DNA of 64,000 nucleotides from Alkalithermobacter paradoxus (GCA_002029295.1 MZGW01000005.1:1-64000), one strand, 5' to 3'. Counted from the first letter of the stretch, positions 17,565 to 27,122 are shown. Notes: generated by a model from the letters alone, not told the origin. Made by a program: numbers and translations.

Positions 17565-19100
17565 TTAATCCTCTTTCTTCATTGCTTTTATTTTCATTCT
17601 TTGTACGTTTTTGTGATTAAATATAAGTGGTCTACTTATCATCATCCACAAAGGAGCTCTTATTATTGCGTCTTTCATATCCATTATATTAAGTGGAGAA
17701 AATGGATACAAATAAGGAACACCAAATGACCTTAAAGAAACTAAATGCAAAACTACTACCATTAATACAAAAAATACTCCCAAAAGCCCCAATATATTTG
17801 CAGCTATTAAGCATACTATTCTAAGTAGTGTTACAACCTCATTCATAGAAGGAACAACAAAGCTTGATATAGCAGTTAAAGATACTATAATAACCATAGA
17901 GCTACTAACAAGCCCTGCTGCAACTGCAGATTCTCCTATAACTAATGCTCCGACAATACTAACAGCTTGTCCTACAGGTCTTGGCATTCTTATTCCAGCC
18001 TCTCTTAATATTTCAAATACTACCATCATAGCTATTGATTCAATGAATGGTGAAAATGGTATACCTTCAGCTGCTGATGCCATAGAAAGAAGTAGCTCAA
18101 GTGGAATTATATTTACATGAAAACTACTTACAGCTACATATAATGCTGGAAGTAATGTGGTTGTGAGCAGAGCTAAAAATCTAATTGCCCTAGTATAAGA
18201 CATAAAATAAGGCTTTGAATAATAATCTTCGCTTACATGTATAGATTCTATAAATAAATAAGGAACAGTAACAACAAATGGGCTTCCATCACAAATTATA
18301 GCAACTCTTCCTTCTAATAATCTAGAAGCTACTCTATCAGGTCTTTCGCTACTTCCAACTGTTGGAAATATAGAACTTGGTCCATCTTCTATTAACTGTT
18401 CTATCATTCCAGAGTCTAATACAGCATCTACATCTATATTACTTAGTCTTCTTCTCAAAGTACTTATAATGTCTTCATCAGCTATACCCTCTATATATGC
18501 TATACATACATCAGTTTTACTTTCTCTTCCTATTTTCATAGATTCAAACTTTAATTTTGTGCTTTTTATTCTTCTTCTTATAAGTGCTACATTTGTACTC
18601 AATGTTTCTGTAAAAGCATCTCTAGGTCCTCTTATTACAGATTCAGTATCAGGCTGTTGAACACTCCTTGCTTCCCATCCCCTTGCATCACACTTTATTG
18701 CACTGTCTTGTCCATCTACATATATAATAGTATCCCCAGACAATATAGAATCTAGTGTATTATTAAAATCATTTACTTCTTTTGCCTGACATATGTTAAG
18801 TATGCTTTCTTTTATAAATTTTATAGAGCACTTATCTTCTCCCTTGTACAGTATTAAGGGCCTTATTATACTTTCATTTACATTTTGATTATTGACAAGT
18901 CCATCTATAAAAGCTACGATAATCCTTACATCTTTATCTAAAGCTATTTCTCTTAAAACAAAGTCACTGCAATTTTCAAATGCTTTGTTTAGCTTTTCTT
19001 TTACTTCTACTATTTTATTTGGTATAAGTTCACTTCCTAAATGCTCATTACTTTTCTTTGAGCCTAGGTGATTGTAAATTTTTTTAAATTTTTTTATCAA
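17565..19100 (-). CDS. Spore germination receptor, A subunit
   Basis: A GerA-family A subunit of about 511 residues. A large hydrophilic N-terminal domain (about 1-290) is followed by several membrane helices and a short C-terminal tail. The family block ILDSGMIEQLIEDGPSSIFPTV-like region (here about residues 225-245) is present. With B and C it forms the nutrient receptor. The longest frame opens at TTG 19118, but that places the ribosome binding site AGAGGTGAT inside the coding region. TTG at 19100, five bases after it, is the better start. Gene order is A-C-small-B rather than the common A-B-C. No clear sigma-G promoter could be placed. Confidence 0.92.
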   Translation of the reverse strand: MIKKFKKIYNHLGSKKSNEHLGSELIPNKIVEVKEKLNKAFENCSDFVLREIALDKDVRIIVAFIDGLVNNQNVNESIIRPLILYKGEDKCSIKFIKESILNICQAKEVNDFNNTLDSILSGDTIIYVDGQDSAIKCDARGWEARSVQQPDTESVIRGPRDAFTETLSTNVALIRRRIKSTKLKFESMKIGRESKTDVCIAYIEGIADEDIISTLRRRLSNIDVDAVLDSGMIEQLIEDGPSSIFPTVGSSERPDRVASRLLEGRVAIICDGSPFVVTVPYLFIESIHVSEDYYSKPYFMSYTRAIRFLALLTTTLLPALYVAVSSFHVNIIPLELLLSMASAAEGIPFSPFIESIAMMVVFEILREAGIRMPRPVGQAVSIVGALVIGESAVAAGLVSSSMVIIVSLTAISSFVVPSMNEVVTLLRIVCLIAANILGLLGVFFVLMVVVLHLVSLRSFGVPYLYPFSPLNIMDMKDAIIRAPLWMMISRPLIFNHKNVQRMKIKAMKKED

Positions 19101-19157
19101 TTTATCACCTCTTTTCAAATTAGTTCAATTAGCAGTATTGACATATTTATTTAAACT

Positions 19158-19193
19158 AAAACAAAAAGCTTTGGGATTTTTCCCAAAGCTTTT
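19158..19193 (-). terminator. Terminator of the EAL-domain gene
   Basis: A 13-pair stem (19164-19176 with 19181-19193), TTTT loop, then TTTTTGTTTT on the minus strand. It overlaps the stop codon and separates the gene from the ger operon. Confidence 0.88.
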
Positions 19194-20850
19194 AAGTTGC
19201 TAAGCTATTCTTTTGTGAATTTAACCATTCATTCATTTCTTCTTCTGGCATAGGTCTACTAAAGTAATATCCTTGAGCAAAGTCAGCCTCCATCTTATAC
19301 ATATTTGCTAATATATCTTCATTTTCTACTCCTTCAACTACAACCTTCATATCAAGATCATGAGAAAGAGTAATTATATGTTCTATTATTTTTGTCTTCT
19401 TTACATTTCTCAAAGATTCTTTTGCAAATTTATGATCTACTTTTATATAGTCTACAGGAAGTAAATTAAGATAATTCAGTGATGAATATCCTGTTCCAAA
19501 GTCATCTATAGCTACCTTTATACCTTTGCTTCTTACATTGTTCAAGAAACTAAGAGCAGTATCAAAATCTTTTATTACAGCACTTTCTGTTATTTCTATC
19601 TGAAAATTATCTATATCTATATCATATTTTTTAAGAAGGTTTTCTATATGTAAAATTATTGAGTCATCTTCCATATTGTTTGAAGATATATTTACAGCTA
19701 TACTTTTATCTATACCTTCACATTTCCATATAGATAATTTTTTAAATGCTTCTTCTATTACAAATTTTGTTAGGTCTTGTATTAGTGTTGTGTTTTCAAT
19801 TAGAGGTATAAATACCATAGGAGATATATATCCTTTTTCTGGATGTTTCCATCTCGTCAAAGCTTCAAATCCTTCGCATTCTGATGTTTTGAGATTAATC
19901 TTTGGTTGATAATGTATTTGTAACTCTTTTCTTTCTAGAGCTTTCTGAAAGTCCCATAATATCTTGAAATTTTCCTTATGGAATGTGTCTTGGTTATTAC
20001 TATATATAATATAGTCTTTTCCCTTTTCCATGGCCTTTTCAGATGCTATAGTAGCTTTTCTTGATATATCAAGGGCATCTTCATCATCTAAATGATATGC
20101 AATTCCTATATGAGGATGAAATGATATAGGTATATCCTCTATTACAATTGCAGCTTTTAGATTACATATTAATGTGTTTATTATAGATATTATAATTTCT
20201 TCATCTACAGTTTCACACAGCATATAAAATCTATTTGAATAAAATCTATATACATGAACATTTTCTGGTGTATTTCTTTTCATAACAATTGCAGCTTGAT
20301 TTATGAATTCATTGCTTTTTTCAAAGCCAAACGTTAGTGCGACTGAAGTATGATTATGTAGCGTTACAGACATAACTGTAAAGTGCTTTTTTTTATGGCT
20401 TAGTTCTTTTATTTTATCGGACATAGAATTGAAGTTTAAAAGACCTGTTATGTCATCTTTGTACGATACATTTCTTAGCTTGTCTATGTAATTATTAACC
20501 ACGCTTGAATATAAACCTATTATTCCTCCGAATAAAATAAACGATATTTTTATAATAATTTCAGAGGTCTTGATATTTATATCTAAAGGAATAACTAAAT
20601 TAATTATTATTGATGCTACTACAGAAGTTATTATTCCACCTAGATGTCCAAATTTAAGAGCTGATATCATTATTGGAAAATACATTAAATACACATATAC
20701 TTGAGATTTTTCCCTTGTGTAATAAATAACCAATGAATTCACAAGCAGTAATATAAATACTCCTACAATAACTTTAATTTTATCTTTTGAATTATTACTT
20801 TTGCTTACTAGAGTTGATATTAATGTATTTCTTAATATGAATTCTCTCAT
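19192..20850 (-). CDS. Membrane GGDEF(degenerate)-EAL cyclic di-GMP phosphodiesterase
   Basis: About 552 residues. Four or so hydrophobic segments (about 28-120) form a membrane sensor. A GGDEF-like domain (about 132-290) has the catalytic motif replaced by SNRFY at 206-210, so it cannot make cyclic di-GMP. A full EAL domain (about 300-545) keeps E330-A-L, NISSNN, EITES, DDFGTGYSS and the VEGVE motif. It should hydrolyse cyclic di-GMP, with the dead GGDEF domain perhaps binding GTP. ATG at 20850 is preferred over the TTG just upstream because of spacing from GGAGGAGGG. It opposes the cyclase at 713-1765. Confidence 0.9.
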   Translation of the reverse strand: MREFILRNTLISTLVSKSNNSKDKIKVIVGVFILLLVNSLVIYYTREKSQVYVYLMYFPIMISALKFGHLGGIITSVVASIIINLVIPLDINIKTSEIIIKISFILFGGIIGLYSSVVNNYIDKLRNVSYKDDITGLLNFNSMSDKIKELSHKKKHFTVMSVTLHNHTSVALTFGFEKSNEFINQAAIVMKRNTPENVHVYRFYSNRFYMLCETVDEEIIISIINTLICNLKAAIVIEDIPISFHPHIGIAYHLDDEDALDISRKATIASEKAMEKGKDYIIYSNNQDTFHKENFKILWDFQKALERKELQIHYQPKINLKTSECEGFEALTRWKHPEKGYISPMVFIPLIENTTLIQDLTKFVIEEAFKKLSIWKCEGIDKSIAVNISSNNMEDDSIILHIENLLKKYDIDIDNFQIEITESAVIKDFDTALSFLNNVRSKGIKVAIDDFGTGYSSLNYLNLLPVDYIKVDHKFAKESLRNVKKTKIIEHIITLSHDLDMKVVVEGVENEDILANMYKMEADFAQGYYFSRPMPEEEMNEWLNSQKNSLAT

Positions 20851-20970
20851 CAACCCTCCTCCTCAATTTTCCGTCAATTTTTAATTCTATAAATATATTT
20901 TAGCATCAATTATTATATATATAAACCACTAATATTTCTACCAAATTATTTATATTAACGCAGAATTTAC

Positions 20971-21006
20971 AAAAGAGAACTTTCCTTTTAGAAAGTTCTC
21001 TTTTTT
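20971..21006 (-). terminator. Terminator at the end of the frameshifted DUF523-DUF1722 gene
   Basis: AGAGAACTTTC/GAAAGTTCTCT stem with T runs on both strands. The restored frame of the broken gene stops inside the loop region, which supports the idea that the gene once ended here. Confidence 0.75.
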
Positions 21007-21943
21007 CCTGAGTCTGACATACTTATAAGTTCCTTCGGATATGGATTAAAAAATGTTTGACTAGCTTCTAAATCCCTGTTATATGAAAGCATGTAGCCTT
21101 TTAGTATGTATAATGGTACGCTAAGTGGTACTTCATTATTTTTATAACTTTCTATAACAGAATAAAAAAACTTCTTTCTTTAGATGTAATATCTTTGAGT
21201 ATATATTCTATACTATACTTGAGCGTGTTTATATTTGATGCTTTAGTCCTACTTCTTTCAAAGAGTTTATATAGTGTATTCTTGTACTTATCAAAAATTT
21301 TATCCTTAGGTATATCTCTTGAGTAAATTATTTTATCTAGATCGCTAAATCTTGATTGATCTATAGATAAAAATAAAAGATGATTATTTCTATGATATTC
21401 TATAAGACTTTCTAAGGATTTGGATTTATATATATTCTTAAAATTCGATAGTCCAAATAACTTTGTTAGAAAATTTTCTCTTATGCTAAAGTTTTTTAGT
21501 CTTCCTTCATCTTCTAGTGGAAGGTGAGGGTATTTATTTATAACCTGGCTTGCAAACATACCTATTCCCTTTGATGCTAGTGATGATTCTTCACTGTATA
21601 TCTTTACATCTTTTATTCCACAAGAAGGTGATTTGCTTTTGAATATGAACCCATCTGCTTCACTTATCTCATTAATATAATTCTGTGAAAATCCATTCAT
21701 TTTTTCTGTTAAGTCTATATTAGTTGATGGTTGTATTAGTCTTACGTTTTCTTTAGATTTGACTATTCTTATAGGACTTCTAGGTGTTGATAGTCCTATC
21801 TCAACCTCTGGGCATACAGGAATAAAGTTTACATGGTTACTTAACTTATTTATGAAGTTATCTTGTATCTTTTGGCCATTATATCTGCAGTTATCAAAGC
21901 CTAGGCATTTACTTACAACTACATTTGGTTTGTTATTTATCAT
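20988..21943 (-). pseudogene. DUF523-DUF1722 protein gene broken by a one-base frameshift
   Basis: The first frame (21943 to 21152) encodes 263 residues. It starts with a DUF523 domain (VVSKCLGFDNCRYNGQKI, then CPEVEIGLSTPR and FKSKSPSCGI) and runs into a YbgA-like DUF1722 domain, then stops early. At a run of seven A (21164-21170 on the plus strand) adding one base restores the frame. It then reads SVIESYKNNEVPLSVPLYIL and later FFNPYPKELI, the normal end of DUF1722 proteins, stopping at 20988-20990. The restored length is about 318 residues, usual for the fusion. Either a real mutation, a slippery site, or a sequencing error in the homopolymer. Confidence 0.8.
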
Positions 21944-22039
21944 TATTTCATCAATCCTTTTTTATTTCATTTTTTAATTTGTTATTCAATATTTATAGTT
22001 CCCCAAGATTTAAAACATATTACCTGCATACACTTTCCA

Positions 22040-22068
22040 AAGACAAATCATTCAAAAAGTGCTATAAT
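22040..22068 (+). promoter_or_regulatory. Promoter of the TtcA-like gene
   Basis: AAGACA, a 17-base spacer, TATAAT with an upstream TG (extended -10: TGCTATAAT). It lies 28 bases before the chosen start codon and shows that the longer upstream reading frame is not translated. Confidence 0.65.
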
Positions 22069-22095
22069 ATTTCTTTGAGAAGTGAGGTGATAAGC

Positions 22096-22962
22096 ATGAG
22101 TAATATTGCTGGAAGTGGTTGCGATATACTAATTCCTTTTAATGAAAGAAAACCACTTAAAGAAATAGAAAAGAGTCTAATTAAACGTTATAGAAAAGAA
22201 TTATGGTCAAGATTTGTTAAGGCAATAAAGGATTTTGAATTAGTAAAAAACGGGGATAAAATAGCACTTGGTATATCTGGTGGAAAAGACAGTCTTGTTA
22301 TGGCCAAGCTATTTCAGGAATTAAAAAGACATGGTCAAATAAACTTTGAGCTTGAATTTTTGGCTATGGATCCTGGCTATCATCCAAATATAAAAGAATT
22401 GCTGATAGATAACTGTAATCATTTAAATATACCTATTCACCTTTTTGATTCAGGTATATTCGAAATAATAGATAATATAGCTAGTGATTATCCTTGTTAT
22501 ATGTGTGCCAAAATGCGTAGAGGTGCGTTATACTCTAAGGCTCAGGAGCTAGGCTGCAACAAATTAGCTTTAGGTCATCACTTCAATGATGTTATAGAAA
22601 CTACTATGCTTAATATGCTTTATGCTGGAAGTTTCAAAACTATGCTACCAAAGCTAAAGTCTTCAAACTTTGATGGACTTGAGCTTATAAGACCTCTTTA
22701 TTATGTTCGCGAACAAGATATTGAGCGTTTCACGCAAAACAGTGGTATTTGGCCTCTTAACTGTGCTTGTATGGTTGCTGCTAAAAAGACTGGAAGTAAG
22801 CGTCATGAAATAAAACAAATGATAAAAGATTTAAAGAAAAACTTCAGCGAAGTTGATAAATCTATATTTAAGGCATCTCAGAATGTAAATATGGATGCGA
22901 TTTTGGGTTGGGAAAAAGATGGACAGAAGTATTCTTATTTAGATTTTTACGATGAAGATTAA
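22096..22962 (+). CDS. TtcA-like PP-loop tRNA sulfurtransferase
   Basis: A 288-residue PP-loop ATPase. The ATP-binding motif GISGGKDS and the paired cysteines in PCYMCAKMRRG and PLNCACM match the TtcA/TtuA group. These enzymes thiolate tRNA using a [4Fe-4S] cluster held by such cysteines. Whether the target is cytidine 32 (TtcA) or another base cannot be decided by eye. The frame is open to 21925, but GAGGTGATAAGC precedes ATG 22096 and a promoter lies just upstream, so I use that start. It is a single gene followed by a terminator. Confidence 0.85.
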   Translation: MSNIAGSGCDILIPFNERKPLKEIEKSLIKRYRKELWSRFVKAIKDFELVKNGDKIALGISGGKDSLVMAKLFQELKRHGQINFELEFLAMDPGYHPNIKELLIDNCNHLNIPIHLFDSGIFEIIDNIASDYPCYMCAKMRRGALYSKAQELGCNKLALGHHFNDVIETTMLNMLYAGSFKTMLPKLKSSNFDGLELIRPLYYVREQDIERFTQNSGIWPLNCACMVAAKKTGSKRHEIKQMIKDLKKNFSEVDKSIFKASQNVNMDAILGWEKDGQKYSYLDFYDED

Positions 22963-22963
22963 G

Positions 22964-22988
22964 CCTTGGTGTAAGCCAAGGTTTTTTT
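22964..22988 (+). terminator. Terminator of the TtcA-like gene
   Basis: CCTTGG, TGTAAG loop, CCAAGG followed by seven T. It begins two bases after the stop codon. Confidence 0.8.
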
Positions 22989-23002
22989 AAGGGGGAATTT
23001 GC

Positions 23003-24325
23003 GTGGATCTTATTATTTCAATGGTTATTTCATTTCTTTCATTAATTTTTAGTATATATAGAGGAATTTTTATAGGATATCCTCTGATTTTAGTTTTTCT
23101 TATTTTCGCTTTTATGTCGTATAGGAGAGGTTTTTCCATTAAGGAAATAGTTACTATGTCGTATAGCGGTGGAAAGAAGGCTTTGATTGTTGTAAGAATA
23201 TTTGTTTTGATAGGGGCTATAACTTCTATATGGATGGCATCAGGAACTGTTCCTTCTGTTGTATATTATGGAATAAAGCTTTTGAATCCTAATTTATTCA
23301 TTTTGTATTCTTTCTTAATAAGCTGCCTTGTATCTTTTCTTCTTGGAACTTCATTTGGAACTGTAAGTACAGTAGGTATTTCTCTTATGATTATGGCTAG
23401 AAGTGGAAATATAAATGTAAATATTGTGGCTGGTGCTATAATGGCAGGTTCATACTTTGGAGATAGATGTTCTCCTATGTCATCAAGTGCTAATTTAGTT
23501 GCTCATATAACAGATACAAATCTTTATACAAATATAAAGAATATGTTTAGAACAGCTAGTATTCCATTTTTTATATCTGTTATTTTGTATTCTATAATTT
23601 CTATCAGAATGCCCCTTGATTTATCAAATAATAATACAAGTAGTGATATACTTAGTGTATTTAATATAAGCTTTATAACTTTGCTTCCTGCTACTATAAT
23701 ACTTTTGCTGTCTTTATTTAAAGTAGATGTTAAGCTATCTATGCTTATAAGTATATTAACGGCTTCTATTATAGCTATATTTGTTCAAGGTTACGATTTT
23801 GGTAGTGTTTTAAGGTATATTGTGTTTGGATACAAAATTGATATTGATACTCCACTTAGAGATATTATAAAAGGTGGGGGAGTTCTTTCTATGTGGAAAG
23901 TTATGCTAGTTGTATTTGTATCTTCGTGTATGGCAGGTATATTTGAAAAAACAGGTATTCTAAAAAATGTAGAAGATATATTAATGAAAACTAAGTCTAG
24001 AGCTAATATGTTTATCTTTACTGTAATAACTAGCATATTAACTGCAGGCTTTGGATGTAATCAAGCTATTGCAATAATTCTAACAAATCAACTTGTAAAG
24101 AAAGCCTATAGTGATAAGTATGAATTGTCAGTAGATATAGAAAATAGTGGTGTTGTAATAGCTCCCCTAATTCCTTGGAATATAGCTGGTTTAGTTCCTA
24201 CTACTACTCTTATGGTTAGTAGCTTTGAATTCATACCGTATGCATTTTATTTATATCTAATTCCTATAGTAAATATAGTATATCTTAAATTTACTGAAAC
24301 TCAAAAAAGGATTAAGCTAGCTTAA
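23003..24325 (+). CDS. NhaC-family Na+/H+ antiporter
   Basis: A 440-residue polytopic protein with about eleven membrane segments. Family features are SFLLGTSFGTVSTVGI, the GSYFGDRCSPMSSSANLVA segment and, near the end, GCNQAIAIILTNQ followed by APLIPWNIAG. NhaC proteins exchange cytoplasmic Na+ for protons; some relatives exchange organic acids instead. It starts at GTG behind AAGGGGGA, just after the previous terminator. The last nine bases overlap the convergent oxidase gene inside a shared terminator stem. Confidence 0.85.
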   Translation: MDLIISMVISFLSLIFSIYRGIFIGYPLILVFLIFAFMSYRRGFSIKEIVTMSYSGGKKALIVVRIFVLIGAITSIWMASGTVPSVVYYGIKLLNPNLFILYSFLISCLVSFLLGTSFGTVSTVGISLMIMARSGNINVNIVAGAIMAGSYFGDRCSPMSSSANLVAHITDTNLYTNIKNMFRTASIPFFISVILYSIISIRMPLDLSNNNTSSDILSVFNISFITLLPATIILLLSLFKVDVKLSMLISILTASIIAIFVQGYDFGSVLRYIVFGYKIDIDTPLRDIIKGGGVLSMWKVMLVVFVSSCMAGIFEKTGILKNVEDILMKTKSRANMFIFTVITSILTAGFGCNQAIAIILTNQLVKKAYSDKYELSVDIENSGVVIAPLIPWNIAGLVPTTTLMVSSFEFIPYAFYLYLIPIVNIVYLKFTETQKRIKLA

Positions 24326-24334
24326 TCCTTTTTT
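24303..24334. terminator. Bidirectional terminator containing both stop codons
   Basis: A nearly perfect palindrome, AAAAAAGGATTAAG-CTAG-CTTAATCCTTTTTT. The antiporter gene ends at 24325 and the oxidase gene at 24317, so both genes end inside this one hairpin. Confidence 0.88.
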
Positions 24335-25957
24335 TATATTCTTTGCTATATCATTGGCAGCTTTCATACCAGTACTTAATGCCCCTTGCATCCAGCCGTG
24401 ATTAGGAGATATATGTTCTCCTGCAAAAAATACTCTGTCATTGTACTCAGAAGATGCTGCGCTATAAGAGAATATTCTTTTTTGCTCAGGTGTAAATCTA
24501 CAAAATGCACCTCTGAACCAAGGTTCTGTATCCCACTGTATAGTCTTGTAATCTTCAACTATATCATCTAAATATCCTCGTCTTTTTCCATTAACTTTTT
24601 CAACTTGCCTTTTTATTTCTTCAAATCGTATATTATCCTCTAAACTTCCTAATCTTGTTGACTCTAAATTGAAATTGTATGAAGCTAATAAAACTCCACG
24701 ATCTTTATTAAAGTCTGAAGGATACCATATAGATGCTATAGGTAAATCAGTATATGACCCTCCTCCTTTTATGCCGTCTTCTTCCCAAAACCTTCTATTA
24801 CAAAGAAATAGTGTCTTTTGGGAGTTTGAGTAATTAAGCTCTCTTATAGCCTGCATTTTTCTATTAGTAAATGAAGGATATATCTCTACAGCTCTGAGTG
24901 CAGAAAATGGAATAGCACATACTACATAATCAAATTCTTCTTGAAACTCTGATGATGTTTTGTCTTTGAACTTTAATATAACTTTATTGTGTTTATTTGA
25001 TCTATAAATTCCGCTTACATAATTGCCGAGTTTGAATTTTACTTTTCCTATATTTTTAATAGAGTTATCATATTCCTTTGGATTTTGAGAACTTAAAGAT
25101 TTATAAAAAGCATTAGGAAGATGTGAAAAACCTCCTATTATCTCATAAAGGTAGCTAAAGTATAGTGGATATTCCTCTTCTAGAACTTCCATATAATTAA
25201 TATAATAAAATGATCCTGCCAAAGGCATAAGTCTTCCTAAAAGATCTATTGCTTCTTGACTTAGTCCCGATAATTCAAGGACTTGACGTATATTTAATTT
25301 ATCCCAATATAAAATTTGAGGATTGTATTTTTCTCTTATCCTCAATATATCTTTTCTGTTTTGAGGATATATGCTATATAATGGCTTTACAAGACCATGC
25401 TCTGCAAGCTCCATCCAAGGAGTATTTCTTTCCCACTCTCTAAGATTAAATTGAGGATATATTTTTTCCATTACATTTTTACCTTTAGGGTCATTTTTTA
25501 CTCTAGTATCTCTTACATATATATATGCATTTTCATTGTATTGTATAAACGGGCGTGTATTAAGATTAAATAAATTTATATAATGCCATGTAACATCATG
25601 ACTTATAGGAATACGCATAGGGCCTAATTCTCCATAGTATTTTTTATCTTTATCAAAATAGTGAGTATATACCCTTCCCCCTACTCTATCTTCTATTGGA
25701 TCAAATATAGTTATATCACATCCTAATTTTCTAAGCTCAAACGCAGAGGAAAGGCCAGCAAGACCTGCCCCTATTATTCCTATTTTTATATCCTTAAACT
25801 CACCTTCTTTTGCTATACTTGTAATGTCTTCAGGCACTCCTAATAATTTTATGATATTCTCATAATCTTCTAATCTATCCACTTCTTTAAGTGAGTTTCT
25901 GAGTAATTTATGCCTCTCATCTTTTGTTGGATTTAATGGTTGTAAATATTGTCTCAT
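24317..25957 (-). CDS. FAD-dependent amine/amino-acid oxidase family protein
   Basis: A flavin monoamine oxidase-type protein of about 546 residues. The FAD-binding Rossmann motif GIIGAGLAGLSSAFE is followed by the GG doublet in DRVGGRVYTH. Near the C-terminus come FFAGEHIS and GWMQGALSTGMKAA, which close the flavin site. Relatives include L-amino-acid oxidases and MAO-like enzymes. The substrate is unknown, and an oxygen-using oxidase would be odd in a strict anaerobe. The frame opens at GTG 26038, but ATG 25957 has GAGGAG ten bases upstream and begins at the point where similarity is expected. It may be preceded by a short leader frame. Confidence 0.75.
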   Translation of the reverse strand: MRQYLQPLNPTKDERHKLLRNSLKEVDRLEDYENIIKLLGVPEDITSIAKEGEFKDIKIGIIGAGLAGLSSAFELRKLGCDITIFDPIEDRVGGRVYTHYFDKDKKYYGELGPMRIPISHDVTWHYINLFNLNTRPFIQYNENAYIYVRDTRVKNDPKGKNVMEKIYPQFNLREWERNTPWMELAEHGLVKPLYSIYPQNRKDILRIREKYNPQILYWDKLNIRQVLELSGLSQEAIDLLGRLMPLAGSFYYINYMEVLEEEYPLYFSYLYEIIGGFSHLPNAFYKSLSSQNPKEYDNSIKNIGKVKFKLGNYVSGIYRSNKHNKVILKFKDKTSSEFQEEFDYVVCAIPFSALRAVEIYPSFTNRKMQAIRELNYSNSQKTLFLCNRRFWEEDGIKGGGSYTDLPIASIWYPSDFNKDRGVLLASYNFNLESTRLGSLEDNIRFEEIKRQVEKVNGKRRGYLDDIVEDYKTIQWDTEPWFRGAFCRFTPEQKRIFSYSAASSEYNDRVFFAGEHISPNHGWMQGALSTGMKAANDIAKNIKKGLS

Positions 25958-25983
25958 TATTTTCCAACTCCTCAATATTATCT

Positions 25984-26022
25984 TCAAATAATATATAATG
26001 CTTTCATGTTTTTTCTTTTCAT
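25984..26022 (-). CDS. Possible 12-codon leader peptide before the oxidase gene
   Basis: ATG at 26022 follows GAGGGGTGGTAGTT and reads MKRKNMKALYII before a TGA, 26 bases upstream of the preferred oxidase start. Its spacing to the ribosome binding site is better than that of any in-frame upstream start of the oxidase. It may be a translated leader or simply chance. Confidence 0.25.
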   Translation of the reverse strand: MKRKNMKALYII

Positions 26023-26047
26023 AACTACCACCCCTCACGGTAACATG

Positions 26048-26092
26048 AAAAAAAATACACTTTTTTTAGTATACGCATGAAAAAGTGTATTT
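26048..26092 (-). terminator. Terminator of the DegV gene
   Basis: AAATACACTTTTT pairs with AAAAAGTGTATTT (26053-26065 with 26080-26092), followed by an eight-base T run on the minus strand. Confidence 0.8.
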
Positions 26093-26113
26093 GTGAAATC
26101 ACTTATTAAATTT

Positions 26114-26938
26114 TTACCAGCTACAACATATACCTATTCCTTTAGGTCCAAATTGCGCCCCTAGAACTGGCCCTACTTCATCTATGTTTATCACTGCGTT
26201 TGAAAATTTTTCTTTTAGTACTTCTTTTATTCTAAATGCTTCTTCAAAGCTAAGTATGTGACACACACTTATCTTCTTTACATTATCAGGTATATTATTT
26301 ATCATAAATTCTATAGCTTTTTTCTTTCCTCTTGCTTTTCCTATTGGGAGTATATATCCATTTTCTACTCCTATAATAGGTTTTATATTCAATATAGAAC
26401 CTATTACTACTTTAGACGGAGATAATCTTCCACCTTTTTTGAGATATTCTAAGGTTTCGAACGTCATTTGAACGCTCATATTCTTTTTTTCTTTATTTAT
26501 TATATCTACTATATCTTTTCTACATTTTCCTAAATTTGATAGCTCTTTTGCTCTTTCTACTAATATTCTAAGATTTGGACCTGAAGTTTGAGAATCTATT
26601 ACAGATATCTTGTCTTTATCAACCATACCAGCAGCAAGTATTGCATTATTATAAGTTCCACTTGCTTTTTCCGATACTACTATAGTTATTATTTCTTTTC
26701 CTTCTTTTATAGCTTTTTCAAAAGCATTAACAAAAGCTCCTGTTGAAGGTTGAGATGTCTTTGGAAATTCAGTTGACTCTTTGAGTTTTTTAAAGAAATC
26801 TTCAAACTCCCCTGGATATCCTTCTTCCATAACTTCATTATTAAACGATACCGTAAGTTGAACTACATCTATATCATGCTCTTTAGCGTACTCTTTTGGT
26901 ATATAAGCTGTACTATCAGTTATTATTTTAATGGCCAT
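26114..26938 (-). CDS. DegV family fatty-acid-binding protein
   Basis: A 274-residue DegV protein of usual length. Family motifs are IITDSTAYIP at the N-terminus, FPKTSQPSTGAF, VSEKASGTYNNA and the YLKKGGRLSPSK segment. DegV/FakB-type proteins hold a fatty acid and present it to a kinase (FakA) for uptake into phospholipid. No fakA is in this window, so the role as a FakB is inference. AAGGAGG precedes the ATG. It is monocistronic with its own terminator. Confidence 0.92.
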   Translation of the reverse strand: MAIKIITDSTAYIPKEYAKEHDIDVVQLTVSFNNEVMEEGYPGEFEDFFKKLKESTEFPKTSQPSTGAFVNAFEKAIKEGKEIITIVVSEKASGTYNNAILAAGMVDKDKISVIDSQTSGPNLRILVERAKELSNLGKCRKDIVDIINKEKKNMSVQMTFETLEYLKKGGRLSPSKVVIGSILNIKPIIGVENGYILPIGKARGKKKAIEFMINNIPDNVKKISVCHILSFEEAFRIKEVLKEKFSNAVINIDEVGPVLGAQFGPKGIGICCSW

Positions 26939-27086
26939 ACTAAGACCTCCTTCCTATATAATCTCATAGTAACAGAACGCTTCATCTCTTACAAGATTTT
27001 TGTCGTGTTTCATAAAAATACCTTTTAAAATGTCGAAGAATTATTGCTACTAATATTTAAGTATATTTCAATTAAGGTAAAGTATT

Positions 27087-27122
27087 CTAAAAAAGCTATA
27101 GAAATCTAGATTTCTATAGCTT
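27087..27122 (-). terminator. Terminator of the corrinoid transporter operon
   Basis: A 30-base perfect palindrome (AAGCTATAGAAATCT and its complement) followed on the minus strand by six T. It reaches into the stop codon of the ATPase gene. Confidence 0.88.

Noticed and set aside
21925..22095. N-terminal extension of the TtcA-like protein
   Set aside because: The stretch holds a promoter with an extended -10, and ATG 22096 has a strong ribosome binding site. Family proteins begin near there.
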